This document shows, one piece after another, positions 17,639 to 25,974 of a stretch of DNA of 64,000 nucleotides. The stretch comes from a bacterium. GTDB taxonomy: Bacteria; Desulfobacterota; DSWW01. The translations under genes and the position numbers were made by a program. Numbering within the stretch: position 1 is the first letter of the stretch; the number at the start of each line of letters is the position of its first letter. The notes beneath the pieces are model-generated. The model was not told the origin of the DNA, made no database searches, and saw nothing but the letters and a program-made list of their open reading frames with translations. The DNA is taken from positions 19,676 through 83,675 of the forward strand of contig JANQFG010000109.1 in assembly GCA_028277985.1 (NCBI GenBank), written 5' to 3'.

Positions 17639-19009
17639 ATGTCAGAGGACAGACTCTACTGGAACATGCAGATCGAGCCCTTCCTGAACACGCCCCAGAT
17701 GAAAGAGCTTCAGCTCGAGAAACTCAAGATTATGCTGAAGAGACACCACGCGAATGCCCCTTTTCACAGGAAACGACTGGCAGAAGCCGGGCTGGATACG
17801 GACAAGGTCGACAAACACAGCGGGACACTCGAAGAGCTCCTCAAGGCGATCCCGGTCTATGACAAGCAAGGCTACCGTGAGCATGCCGAGGCGTGTGATG
17901 GAGACCTGGTCCGGTTGATGGAAGAGGAAATGCCCGTTTCTGTGGACGACCTGGTGCTGGTCAACAGCACGACAGGCACGACGGGGGAGCCGACCCCCTA
18001 CCCTCTGACCATGAAAGACATTTACGACGTTTGGGGGGAAACCCTGTGCAGGGGCCTATGGCGCGGTGGGCTCCGAAGACACGACAGGATTCTCCACTGT
18101 TTTGCGCTCTCCATGGTGATCGCGGGGACCGGCACGCTCATCGGCTTGACCAAGACCGGTGCCATGGTTATTCCGGTAGGGGCGGAGTCCGGCACGGACA
18201 GGATCTTTCAGATGGCGAAGTTCTTCAAACCCACGGTCTTCTTCGGCACGCCCTCCCTGGCGACCTATATCATCGAGAAGGCACCCGAGAAGATCGGTAA
18301 GGACGCGAAGTCCCTGGGGATCAAGCTCCTCGCCTGTGGGGGCGAACCGGGCGCCGGGGTGCCCGAGTTGCGCAAACGCCTCGAAGAGAGCTTCGACGCG
18401 AAACTGCTCGACACCGGCGCGGGGCACGGTGTTTCCTGCGACTATCCCGAGTACCAGGGCATGCACTGGCTCGGTGACGACCTCTGTATCTACGAACTGG
18501 TCGACCCGGACACTCGGGAGCCCGTTCCTCTGGAGGATGGTGCGCGCGGGGAGGCGGTGTTCACGAATATCGAAGGAGACGGATGGTCCTGGCTGCGGAC
18601 GAGCCTCGGCGACATCCATGAGGTTACCATGTCCCCCTGTCCTTGCGGGCGGACAGGGTTTCGTTACCGCATCGTGGGTAGGACGGATGACATGCTCAAG
18701 GTGAAGGGGGTGATCGTCTACCCTGCCGCCATTACAGGGCTGCTCGAGACCTTTGCCCCGAGGGTGACCGGAGAATTCCGGATCGTGCTGACCGAGAAGC
18801 CTCCCCTTGTCATTCCCCCGCTCAAGGTGAAGATCGAGAAGGGAATCGATACCCCTGACGAGAAGCTTGGGGATCTCGAAAAAGAGCTGCTCGATGCCTT
18901 CCACACGCGGATGAAGATCAGCCCCCAGATCATCTGGCAGGAACCGGGTGAATTGGAGAGGTCCACCTACAAGGGCAAGAAATTCGAGAAACAATACGAG
19001 GACAATTAG
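17639..19009 (+). CDS. Phenylacetate-CoA ligase-family AMP-forming acyl-CoA ligase
   Basis: A 456-residue adenylate-forming enzyme of PaaK type and size. The phosphate-binding loop is NSTTGTTGEPTPYPLT near residues 104-119. The mid-region VFFGTPSLATYIIEKA and the GGEPGAGVPELRKRLEESF block are typical of PaaK relatives, as is the C-terminal hinge YRIVGRTDDMLKVKGVIVYPA. It would form a CoA thioester from a carboxylate via an acyl-adenylate. Its position immediately before ptb, ACT and buk (5-base gap to ptb) suggests the same acyl-CoA pool. Aromatic or short-chain substrate is open. Confidence 0.88.
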   Translation: MSEDRLYWNMQIEPFLNTPQMKELQLEKLKIMLKRHHANAPFHRKRLAEAGLDTDKVDKHSGTLEELLKAIPVYDKQGYREHAEACDGDLVRLMEEEMPVSVDDLVLVNSTTGTTGEPTPYPLTMKDIYDVWGETLCRGLWRGGLRRHDRILHCFALSMVIAGTGTLIGLTKTGAMVIPVGAESGTDRIFQMAKFFKPTVFFGTPSLATYIIEKAPEKIGKDAKSLGIKLLACGGEPGAGVPELRKRLEESFDAKLLDTGAGHGVSCDYPEYQGMHWLGDDLCIYELVDPDTREPVPLEDGARGEAVFTNIEGDGWSWLRTSLGDIHEVTMSPCPCGRTGFRYRIVGRTDDMLKVKGVIVYPAAITGLLETFAPRVTGEFRIVLTEKPPLVIPPLKVKIEKGIDTPDEKLGDLEKELLDAFHTRMKISPQIIWQEPGELERSTYKGKKFEKQYEDN

Positions 19010-19014
19010 CCTCC

Positions 19015-19941
19015 ATGAACCGGACCGTAAGGAACTTCGAGAAGCTGCTCGAAACTGCGGCTTCCCTGGGCCCGAGACGGATTGCGGTCGCGGCCGCAAA
19101 TGATGCCCAGACGGTGAGCGCCTGTGTGGAAGCAAGAAAGCTCGCCGTGGCCGATTCCACTCTGGTGGGGGATGAAGAGTGGATCCGTCTCATGCTGAAG
19201 CGGATCGGAGTCGAGCCCGGGTCTTTCGAGATCGAGCACAGGCCGGACCCCGTGGAGGCCTCCGAAGCGGCGGTTCGCTCTGTCCTCGACGGAGAGGCGC
19301 AGATCCTCATGAAGGGGAACGTGTCGACGTCCAAGTTCGTGCAAGCCGCGCTGAGCTCCACCGGAGGACTCCGAACCGGCGGGTTGCTGAGTGACGTGGA
19401 AGTCTACGAAGATACCCGACGCCCCGGCAACCAGCTCGTCCTCGTGAGCGACGGTGGGATCAACATCGCCCCGAGCATCAAGCAAAAACTGGAAATCATC
19501 CGCAATGCGGTCGGGGTGGCCCACCGGCTCGGTGTAAGGTCTCCGAAGGTCGCCCTGTTGTCCGGATCGGAACGGGTGCATCCCGACTCTCAATCAACGA
19601 TCGATGCCGTCGCGTTGGTCAAGATGTGCCAGTACGGAGAGATCCCGGGCTGCGTGGTGGACGGTCCGTTCGGCCTCGACAATGCGATCGACATGACCTC
19701 GGCCCGTGCCAAAGGTATCGAGTCACCGGTAGGCGGGGCCGCCGATGTGTTGATCGTGCCGAATCTCGAAACAGGAAATATCTTCTGCAAGGGGCTTCAA
19801 TACTATGCCGGCAAGACACTCGCCCACGTAGCGGTGGGGGCAAAGGCACCGATCCTGATCGATTCGCGCACCGCACCCTCCGAGGCGAAGCTTGCTTCCA
19901 TCGCTCTCGCCGTGGTGATGTGCGATTCCCCGACGGAGTGA
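19015..19941 (+). CDS. ptb: Phosphate butyryltransferase (phosphate acetyl/butyryl transferase family)
   Basis: A 308-residue soluble enzyme, normal length for Ptb. Recognisable blocks are RIAVAAANDAQTV, LMKGNVSTSKFVQAAL, the glycine-rich VLVSDGGINIAPS and the C-terminal GAADVLIVPNLETGNIFCKGLQY that is diagnostic for the phosphotransacetylase/Ptb family. It exchanges CoA for phosphate on an acyl group. With buk 0.5 kb downstream it forms the acyl-CoA to acyl-phosphate to ATP route. Directly preceded by the PaaK-like gene (5 bases) and followed by the tandem-ACT gene (24 bases). Confidence 0.92.
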   Translation: MNRTVRNFEKLLETAASLGPRRIAVAAANDAQTVSACVEARKLAVADSTLVGDEEWIRLMLKRIGVEPGSFEIEHRPDPVEASEAAVRSVLDGEAQILMKGNVSTSKFVQAALSSTGGLRTGGLLSDVEVYEDTRRPGNQLVLVSDGGINIAPSIKQKLEIIRNAVGVAHRLGVRSPKVALLSGSERVHPDSQSTIDAVALVKMCQYGEIPGCVVDGPFGLDNAIDMTSARAKGIESPVGGAADVLIVPNLETGNIFCKGLQYYAGKTLAHVAVGAKAPILIDSRTAPSEAKLASIALAVVMCDSPTE

Positions 19942-19965
19942 TCGAAAGGAAGAGGAACGGTCTTG

Positions 19966-20409
19966 ATGGAAACGAGTTTCCTGATCAGGCAGATTTCAGT
20001 GTTCTTGGAGAACCGTCCGGGCAGCCTCGCAGAGGTCACCCGGTATCTGGCGGATCAAGGCGTCAACCTGAGAGCCATGACCATTGCGGAGTCGAGGGAT
20101 TTCGGCACGATCCGCATCATCGCATCGGACCAGGAAGCGTGTGCCGAAGCCCTGCGCAAGGAAGGGTATCCATACAACGAGGTGGATGTACTGGCAGCCG
20201 AGGTGTCGGACCGCCCGGGGGGCATGGCCGACCTGACCGAAATCATCGCCCGGGAGGGCATGAACATCGAGTATGGCTATGGCATGGTGGAAAAAAAGGA
20301 AGGTTCGGCAATCATCGTTCTCCGCGTTGACGATCCCTACAGGGCGTCCGTTGTGCTGCAGGGAAAAGGGGTACGGCTCCTGAGTGTGGAGGAGGTCGGG
20401 AAACTTTGA
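19966..20409 (+). CDS. Tandem ACT-domain protein
   Basis: A 147-residue protein made of two ACT domains. The first starts ISVFLENRPGSLAEVTRYLADQGVNLRAM (about residues 9-37), the second VSDRPGGMADLTEIIAREGMNIEYGYG (about 84-110). Both show the ligand-binding glycine turn at the first loop-helix junction. ACT domains bind small ligands, usually amino acids, and regulate metabolic enzymes. Lying between ptb and buk, it may make substrate-level ATP formation responsive to an amino acid or acyl precursor, as inferred for ACT proteins adjacent to PaaK-type ligases. TTG 19963 is an alternative start. Confidence 0.88.
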   Translation: METSFLIRQISVFLENRPGSLAEVTRYLADQGVNLRAMTIAESRDFGTIRIIASDQEACAEALRKEGYPYNEVDVLAAEVSDRPGGMADLTEIIAREGMNIEYGYGMVEKKEGSAIIVLRVDDPYRASVVLQGKGVRLLSVEEVGKL

Positions 20410-20464
20410 TCCACGATCCGAAAGACGGCCTGCGTCTTCTGAGTCGGGAGGAGGTCAAGCCGTC

Positions 20465-21559
20465 ATGACCCAAGAGCCGGGCAAGGGCGGTGCATCCTCT
20501 TCGGTCCTGGTGATCAACCCGGGCAGCACGAGCACGGAAGTCGGCGCGTTCGAGAAGGACGGAAAAGGCCGGGTGGGCTTGATCGAACACCCGGAGCATA
20601 CCCTGGAGGCTTTCGGAAAGGTCCTGGATCAGATCGGATGGCGTGAGAAAGAGATCGACCGACTCATGGAACAGGAGGGTTTCCTCACGACGGATCTTTG
20701 TGCCGTAGTCGGTCGCGGCGGTCTCCTCCGGCCCCTTTCAGGGGGCTCATACGAGGTGACGGACGCGATGTGTGCCGACCTGGAACGGTCTGCCTACGGG
20801 GAGCACGCAAGCAACCTTGGAGCACTGCTGGCAAGGCGGTTTGCAGACCGGCACAACGTCCCTTGCTTTGTCGTGGACCCTGTCACCACTGACGAATTCG
20901 AGCCTCCCTCCCGGCTTTCCGGGGTTCCGGGAATCGAGAGGAAATGCCGGAGCCACGCACTCAATATCAAGGCGACCGCGAGACGCGTGGCAGAGAAACT
21001 GGGCAAGGCGCTTCGGGACACCCGGCTCGTGGCTGCCCATCTCGGCGGCGGCATTTCCGTCTGTGCGCTCAAAGGGGGACGAATCATCGACTCCACGGAC
21101 GCTCTGCTAGGAGAAGGACCCTTTTCAGCGGAGAGGGCCGGCAGCGTTCCCCTGGCCGGCATGATTTCACTCTGCATGGACAGCGGCCGGCCAAAGAGCG
21201 AGATCGTCAGACTGCTCGCCAAAGGTAGCGGCCTCAAGGGCTACCTGGGAAGCACGCGCCTCCCGGAGGTCCTCCGTTTGATCGATCAGGGAGACGGGGA
21301 CGCACGGCTGGCACTGGATGCAATGGTGCTACAGATCGCGAAGTGGATCGGCGCCATGGCCGCCGTGCTGAAAGCCCGACCGGATGCGATCCTCTTGACC
21401 GGTGGAATGACCCATTCCGACCGTTTCGTAGGTCAGATTGCCTCCTTTGTGGAATTCCTGGCGCCTCTGCACGTGTTCCCGGGCAGTCTCGAAATGGAGG
21501 CTCTTGCTGAGGGGGCTTTTCGTGTCCTTCAAGGCCGTGAAAACCCTGTCGTCTACTAG
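20465..21559 (+). CDS. buk: Butyrate kinase (acetokinase family)
   Basis: A 364-residue enzyme from ATG 20465. The frame stays open back to 20384 but that part overlaps the ACT gene and AGGAGG precedes the chosen start by ten bases. The N-terminal phosphate strand VLVINPGSTSTEVGAF, VGRGGLLRPLSGG, the HLGGGISVCALKGGRIID block and the C-terminal ILLTGGMTHSDRF are characteristic of the ASKHA-fold butyrate/branched-chain fatty acid kinases. It converts acyl phosphate and ADP to acid and ATP. It is the last gene of the operon beginning at 14888; a short hairpin follows. Confidence 0.93.
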   Translation: MTQEPGKGGASSSVLVINPGSTSTEVGAFEKDGKGRVGLIEHPEHTLEAFGKVLDQIGWREKEIDRLMEQEGFLTTDLCAVVGRGGLLRPLSGGSYEVTDAMCADLERSAYGEHASNLGALLARRFADRHNVPCFVVDPVTTDEFEPPSRLSGVPGIERKCRSHALNIKATARRVAEKLGKALRDTRLVAAHLGGGISVCALKGGRIIDSTDALLGEGPFSAERAGSVPLAGMISLCMDSGRPKSEIVRLLAKGSGLKGYLGSTRLPEVLRLIDQGDGDARLALDAMVLQIAKWIGAMAAVLKARPDAILLTGGMTHSDRFVGQIASFVEFLAPLHVFPGSLEMEALAEGAFRVLQGRENPVVY

Positions 21560-21970
21560 AGCCAGAGCGAGGGGAAGAATCTTCCCCCTACTGGCATTCC
21601 TTACCTCGTCTCGCCACAGGCAGAACTCTCGTCCCACCTGATCACACCCCGGTGGCCTGAGCCGCCCTATTTTCGCAGAAAGGGCCCAAGCCCCTTGCTT
21701 ACAGACCTTTTCGCCGCTCCCACGAGCAGATCGACAGGACGTCAACCCTTCGAAAACGTCGAAACCGGAAGGCGTAACCACAGATGGCCTGCATCTTGCA
21801 TTTTGGCGAGCCACAGAGAGTTGTCCGTGGCCCTGGCGCCACGACGGAAGATTTTCAGAAACGAGGTCGGTAACCAAGGCAAGGGTCTGAGTAAGACGAA
21901 ACCCATCGGCGGGTGCTGCCCGCCAAGAGCAAAACGAACGAGCAAGGAGGGCGTACTGTGAGTCCGCCAA
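21560..21970. other. Intergenic interval, no gene recognised
   Basis: The 411 bases between buk and the convergent YkgJ-type gene contain a short hairpin just after buk and otherwise nothing I recognise. Open frames here lack ribosome-binding sites and protein-like composition. Confidence 0.5.
21571..21587 (+). terminator. Short hairpin after buk, weak terminator candidate
   Basis: GGGGAAG, a three-base loop and CTTCCCC form a seven-pair stem 12 bases past the buk stop. There is no T-run, so intrinsic termination is uncertain. Confidence 0.3.
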
Positions 21971-22561
21971 TCAAGAGCAGGCTGCGAGAAGTCTGCTGGA
22001 CAGGTCGAATCCCCAGGTTCTACAGATTTCATGATGAAGATCTGTTAGTTCCCCCGGACTGGTACCCAGAAGGGAACAGAGCTCTGGAACCGTCTCCGCT
22101 GTCTGCAAGGCCAGACAATCGGAAAACTCAAAAATCTGCGGCTGATCCTCGATAAACCAGAACGGGAAGATGCGGCAGAACAAGGGTCTGGCCAGCGCAG
22201 GCAGCATGCAGCCCTTTGATCCGAGCAGTACGCAGCGATTCGCCCGGTCTATTGCCAGCCTGTAGTGCCACCCATCGGGCGGAAACAGCGAATCGACCTT
22301 CACGAGGTGGTCTGGGAAGAGCCTGCCCATCAGCCTGATGAAGCGCTCTGAGTTTGCCTCCCGGACCAGAAATGTCTTTTCCACAGCCCACGGAACGGTC
22401 CTGATCATCCACTCCCGCTCCGCCTCCGACACCGGCGGCAGCAGTTCTTCTTCACCCGGACGACATTGACAACATGTGTTTCCATGGAATGCACACCGGG
22501 CACAGATGGAAGTGTCCAGACTCCTAGCATGATGAATGATTCTTGCCTCTGCAGTCGCCAT
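21971..22561 (-). CDS. YkgJ-family cysteine-cluster protein
   Basis: A 196-residue protein with clustered cysteines: CARCAFHGNTCCQC at residues about 21-34, CVLLGSKGCMLPALARPLFCRIFPFW in the middle, and further Cys near FSDC and EICRTW. The C-x(6-8)-C-x-L...RP-x-x-C-R-x-(F/Y)P pattern is that of the YkgJ zinc/iron-chelating family. Function is generally unknown; metal or iron-sulfur binding is the usual inference. ATG start with AAGGA nine bases before. It is transcribed towards buk and away from the TetR gene. Confidence 0.8.
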   Translation of the reverse strand: MATAEARIIHHARSLDTSICARCAFHGNTCCQCRPGEEELLPPVSEAEREWMIRTVPWAVEKTFLVREANSERFIRLMGRLFPDHLVKVDSLFPPDGWHYRLAIDRANRCVLLGSKGCMLPALARPLFCRIFPFWFIEDQPQIFEFSDCLALQTAETVPELCSLLGTSPGELTDLHHEICRTWGFDLSSRLLAACS

Positions 22562-22608
22562 CCTTGGCGTTCCTTTCCAGAATCTTTGACGCTGATCTGC
22601 GAAACAAT

Positions 22609-22679
22609 AAGTCCCCTACCCTGAAGCGTTTTTCCTTTCCGAAGACGCCTTCCATCCTGTTTGGAGGATTAGGGGACTT
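22609..22679. repeat. Perfect 10-base inverted repeat with 51-base spacing
   Basis: AAGTCCCCTA at 22609-22618 is matched by TAGGGGACTT at 22670-22679. Similarity continues imperfectly a few bases inwards (CCCT against TCCT). It might be the ends of a short non-autonomous element or a large hairpin. Confidence 0.4.
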
Positions 22680-22804
22680 CCTGGCCGAAGTCCTTTTCAG
22701 AGTAGATTATCGGTTGGGAAATCGTTTTCTTTAGGGCCGGCCCCTGTCAGAATGCACCTGCACAGCATCCGGATATGGAGACGATCTTTCAAAATTCTTT
22801 CTTC

Positions 22805-22833
22805 TTGACAGCAAATAGAGGTTTGGCTATTCT
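22805..22833 (+). promoter_or_regulatory. Sigma-70 promoter of the TetR/iron-sulfur operon
   Basis: TTGACA (22805-22810), a 17-base spacer and TATTCT (22828-22833) give a near-consensus promoter. The predicted start near 22840 falls inside the palindrome that follows, giving a leader of about 60 bases to ATG 22902. Confidence 0.7.
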
Positions 22834-22835
22834 TT

Positions 22836-22855
22836 AGGACCAACCGGTTGGTCCT
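22836..22855. promoter_or_regulatory. 20-base palindromic operator, probable TetR autoregulation site
   Basis: AGGACCAACCGGTTGGTCCT is a perfect palindrome placed right after the -10 box, over the transcription start. The GACCAACCGGTTGGTC core is typical of TetR-family operators. Binding here would block the promoter of the adjacent TetR gene. Confidence 0.75.
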
Positions 22856-22901
22856 ATCGAGACGGCCCACCGGGCCCCTTCCATCCCTACGAGAGGAACC
22901 C

Positions 22902-23486
22902 ATGAGCAGCAGACAACGAATCCTGGACAAGGCGGCGCAGCTGATTCACGAAAGAGGCTTCAACCACACGAGCATCCAGGACATTCTTCTGGCCGCCTCG
23001 GTCACCAAGAGCAATTTTTACTACCACTTCGAGAGCAAGGAGCAGCTCGCATTCGAGGTCCTCGGCGAGAGGATGCGTCAGTTCTATACGGTCGCTATCG
23101 GCCCCTCCATCGAGAACAGTAGCCTCGACCCCCTGCAACGCATCGATCTCTTCTTCGACAACATGCTTGCCATCGGTCGTTCCGAAATAGGTCAGCTCGG
23201 ATGCCCCTTCGGCAACCTTGCCCAGGAGATCAGCTCTCTGCACGAGCCCTTGCGCCAATCCCTGAGCATGTTCTTCGAGGCGTGTGCCGAAGCGATGGAG
23301 CGATGCTTTGATGAAGGCAAGGAGGCGGGGCAATTCCGTCCGGAATTACCGTCAAGAAAGCTTGCAGAGTTTGTTCTTGCCCAGATCCAGGGGGCATTTC
23401 TCTTGCGCAAGACGCATCAAGAGCCTCAGGTTCTGGAGAACAACTTCGAGGTCTTGAGAGGGCTTCTGAACCAGTGGTCCGCTTGA
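22902..23486 (+). CDS. TetR/AcrR-family transcriptional regulator
   Basis: A 194-residue repressor from ATG 22902 (GAGAGGAA upstream). The helix-turn-helix is at residues about 5-50: RILDKAAQLIHERGFNHTSIQDILLAASVTKSNFYYHF, of which the terminal TKSNFYYHFESKEQL is a textbook TetR recognition-helix segment. The remainder is the ligand-binding core with RMRQFY and GCPFGNL. The GCPFGNLAQEIS block is found in TetR regulators of the AcrR/QacR-like C-terminal type. It heads an operon with two paralogous iron-sulfur proteins and has a perfect palindrome over its own transcription start, so autorepression is likely. The ligand may be an acyl-CoA or aromatic compound; unproven. Confidence 0.92.
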   Translation: MSSRQRILDKAAQLIHERGFNHTSIQDILLAASVTKSNFYYHFESKEQLAFEVLGERMRQFYTVAIGPSIENSSLDPLQRIDLFFDNMLAIGRSEIGQLGCPFGNLAQEISSLHEPLRQSLSMFFEACAEAMERCFDEGKEAGQFRPELPSRKLAEFVLAQIQGAFLLRKTHQEPQVLENNFEVLRGLLNQWSA

Positions 23487-23553
23487 CCCCGGTCTGCTCG
23501 GGAGCATAGATACCACCCTTTTCAGAACCAACACCACACAGAGGAGGAGTATC

Positions 23554-24648
23554 ATGAGCAGTTCCACCGTATATGACGAACTGGTAGAACACCTCAACTC
23601 GATGCCTGTCGGCGCGCCCAAGACCGCCGAGTTGATCGAGATCCTGAAGACCCTCTATACCGACGAAGAAGCGGAACTGGCGGTCAAGCTGCCCTTTCTT
23701 CCCATGAACCTGGACGGACTGGCGGACCGCACGGGCGTGGAGAAAGGGAAGCTGAAGGGAATGCTCGAGAGTATGGCCGACAAAGGGATCGCAGCCGTCG
23801 AGACCCTGGCGGATGAGAAGATGTATCGGCTCTTGCCCACGGTGGTCGGCTTCAGCGAAACCCCTTTCTGGGCGGGGAAGCGAACTCCTGAGACCGAGAA
23901 GCTTGCCAAACTGTGGAGGAACTACGCACGCAACGGATTCGTTCACGAGGTGGGCGGCGCCGGCCTCTCCGACACCCCGATGACCCGTGTCATCCCGATG
24001 GAGGAGTCCCTGTCGGACCCGCGAAAGGTGGCGGACTACGAGCGCATCGCCGACACGGTGAAGGGGTCCTCCTATCAGGCGGTGGCACATTGCCCGTGCA
24101 GGCTGATGCGGGACTATGCGGGCGAGGGCAGCTGTGAGCACAACACGGAGAACTGCCTGCACTTCGGCTCCATGGCCCAGTACATGGTCGAAAAAGGGAT
24201 GGCAAGGCAGATCACCGTGGACGAGACCCTGGCGATCCTCAAACGCTCGAACGAAGAGGGCCTCGTACATATCACGGGCAACAACCAGAGCGAGCTGGCT
24301 ACAATCTGCAACTGCTGCGCGGACGCCTGCATCTTCCTGACGGGTCTCCTGTCGATGGGGGAGAAGAACATGTTCGCCCGCTCGAACCACGTTTCCGTGG
24401 TCGACGCGGACACCTGCGTTGTCTGCGGCACGTGCGAGGAGAGATGCCCGGTTGATGCAATCACCATGGAGGATTCCGCGGTGGTGGATGCCGATAAATG
24501 CATCGGCTGCGGGGTCTGCTACCCGACATGCTCGACCGAATCGATCACCTTGGCTGCGAGACCGGAGGCGGAGCAGAAGGATGTACCGCCCATGATGGAA
24601 CTCGTCACCAAGGTGATGAACGACAAGAAACGCGAGTTCAAGTTCTAG
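23554..24648 (+). CDS. Winged-helix-like iron-sulfur protein with 2[4Fe-4S] ferredoxin domain, copy A
   Basis: A 364-residue protein. Residues 1-110 contain a wHTH-like region (TLYTDEEAELAVKLP, then GLADRTGVEKGKLKGMLESMADKGI). The middle has a Cys cluster, HCPCRLMRDYAGEGSCEHNTENC, then ICNCCADAC. The C-terminus is a bacterial-type ferredoxin with CVVCGTCEERCPVDA and CIGCGVCYPTCSTES. Such proteins are common in anaerobic Desulfobacterota beside catabolic regulators, and presumably move electrons in beta-oxidation or aromatic catabolism; the exact role is unknown. AGGAGG is nearby. It is 35-45% similar by eye to the following gene, so the pair arose by duplication. Confidence 0.85.
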   Translation: MSSSTVYDELVEHLNSMPVGAPKTAELIEILKTLYTDEEAELAVKLPFLPMNLDGLADRTGVEKGKLKGMLESMADKGIAAVETLADEKMYRLLPTVVGFSETPFWAGKRTPETEKLAKLWRNYARNGFVHEVGGAGLSDTPMTRVIPMEESLSDPRKVADYERIADTVKGSSYQAVAHCPCRLMRDYAGEGSCEHNTENCLHFGSMAQYMVEKGMARQITVDETLAILKRSNEEGLVHITGNNQSELATICNCCADACIFLTGLLSMGEKNMFARSNHVSVVDADTCVVCGTCEERCPVDAITMEDSAVVDADKCIGCGVCYPTCSTESITLAARPEAEQKDVPPMMELVTKVMNDKKREFKF

Positions 24649-24692
24649 GATGTGCACTCCCTGTTCCGATTCGATTTGCGAGGTACTCGACC

Positions 24693-25748
24693 ATGAGTGA
24701 CGAAGTCTATACCCGACTGAGGGACTTCCTCGACAATATGCCCGGCTGCTTTCCTGCCACAGAGAGCGGTGTGGAATTGAAGATCCTGAAGAAGCTCTTT
24801 ACACCCGAGCAGGCGGAAATCACGATGAACCTGACCCCCATGCCGGAACCGGTTGCTCAGATCGCCCCCAGGCTCGGCATGGGCGAGGAGGAGGCTGGCG
24901 AGAAGCTCGAGCAGCTGGCCAAAGAAGGATCGATTCTGCGCGTCCGTGCCGGAGATGTAGCGCATTATGCGGCCATTTCCTTTGTGGTGGGCATCTACGA
25001 GTTCCATCTTGGGACGATCGACCGTGAGCTTGCCGAGTACATGGAGGAGTATTTCCCTCACATTGCGAAGGCCTGGGAATCTGTGGGAACAAAACAGCTC
25101 CGTGTGGTCCCGGTGGAGACATCCTTGCAGGACGACAAAAAAGTAGGCATCTATTCCCAGATCCGCGAGTTGATCAAGGACAAAGAGCTCATAGCCGTGT
25201 CCCCCTGCATCTGCACGAAAGAGAAGAAGCTCGTGGACGAGCCCTGCAGCCGGCCTGAAGAGCGCTGCATTCAGTTCGACATGGCGGCTCAGTACTTCAT
25301 GGAGAACGGCCTTGCCCGCCAGATCACCCGGGACGAGTTGATGGAAATCCTGAAGATGGGTGAGGAGAAGGCCCTTGTTCTGTCCCCGGGGAATTCCAAA
25401 GAGATCATGAACATCTGTCTCTGCTGCGGGTGCTGTTGCGGCTTCATGGGAGTCCTCAAGACCTTCGATCGACCCGCGGACCACTGCGGGAGTGCGTATC
25501 AGGCAAAGATCGATCCGGATGCTTGCGTGCTTTGCGGGACCTGCGAGGAAAGATGTCAGATAGAGGCGATCAGCGAAGGCGGCGAATCCTACGAGGTGGA
25601 CGAAGCCCGTTGTATCGGTTGCGGCCTCTGTGTGCCCACCTGCAATGATGAAGCGATTTCCATGGTGGAGAGGGCCGAGCCTCCCTCGATTCCTGAGGAT
25701 CCGATCGACATGAACATCAAGATCGCCCAGGAGCGGGGCCTCATGTAG
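24693..25748 (+). CDS. Winged-helix-like iron-sulfur protein with 2[4Fe-4S] ferredoxin domain, copy B
   Basis: A 351-residue paralogue of the preceding gene, from ATG 24693; the longer open frame from 24498 overlaps copy A. The order is the same: a leading DFLDNMPGCFPATESGVELKILKKLF segment, a middle cluster (SPCICTKEKKLVDEPC ... ERC), a Cys-rich ICLCCGCCCGF where copy A has ICNCCADACIF, then CVLCGTCEERCQIEA and CIGCGLCVPTCNDEA. The extra cysteines of the CCGCCC stretch make the two copies differ at one likely metal site. The two probably act as a heteromeric pair or with different partners. A G-rich/C-rich hairpin after the gene may terminate the operon. Confidence 0.85.
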   Translation: MSDEVYTRLRDFLDNMPGCFPATESGVELKILKKLFTPEQAEITMNLTPMPEPVAQIAPRLGMGEEEAGEKLEQLAKEGSILRVRAGDVAHYAAISFVVGIYEFHLGTIDRELAEYMEEYFPHIAKAWESVGTKQLRVVPVETSLQDDKKVGIYSQIRELIKDKELIAVSPCICTKEKKLVDEPCSRPEERCIQFDMAAQYFMENGLARQITRDELMEILKMGEEKALVLSPGNSKEIMNICLCCGCCCGFMGVLKTFDRPADHCGSAYQAKIDPDACVLCGTCEERCQIEAISEGGESYEVDEARCIGCGLCVPTCNDEAISMVERAEPPSIPEDPIDMNIKIAQERGLM

Positions 25749-25775
25749 ATCACTTCTTGCGTGAGCTTGACCAGG

Positions 25776-25799
25776 GGGGGGCACAGAAGCATGCCCCCC
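25776..25799 (+). terminator. Hairpin after the iron-sulfur genes
   Basis: GGGGGGCA, an eight-base loop and TGCCCCCC form an eight-pair GC-rich stem 28 bases past the stop. A pyrimidine-rich stretch follows, but no pure T-run. Confidence 0.5.
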
Positions 25800-25974
25800 T
25801 CTCCTTTCCTGGACCCCACCGGCCGTGGGGTGTGAGCGCGGTGTTCTCCTCTCCCCTTGACCCCGAACCGTTACTTCCCCTATTCTTCCTTGGGCCCTAT
25901 TCTTCCGTGAACCCGTGTCCATCCGTGGACGCGTCATCCATGCCGGACAACCGTACAGAGAAGAGGCAACCAAG

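Larger units (their letters stand above)
22562..22901. other. Divergent regulatory interval
   Basis: These 340 bases separate the YkgJ-type gene and the TetR gene. They hold a spaced 10-base inverted repeat (22609-22679), a sigma-70 promoter and a 20-base palindrome, listed separately. No gene was recognised. Confidence 0.6.

Noticed and set aside
21560..21970. Possible gene after buk
   Set aside because: Open frames have no ribosome-binding site, odd composition and no conserved motif.
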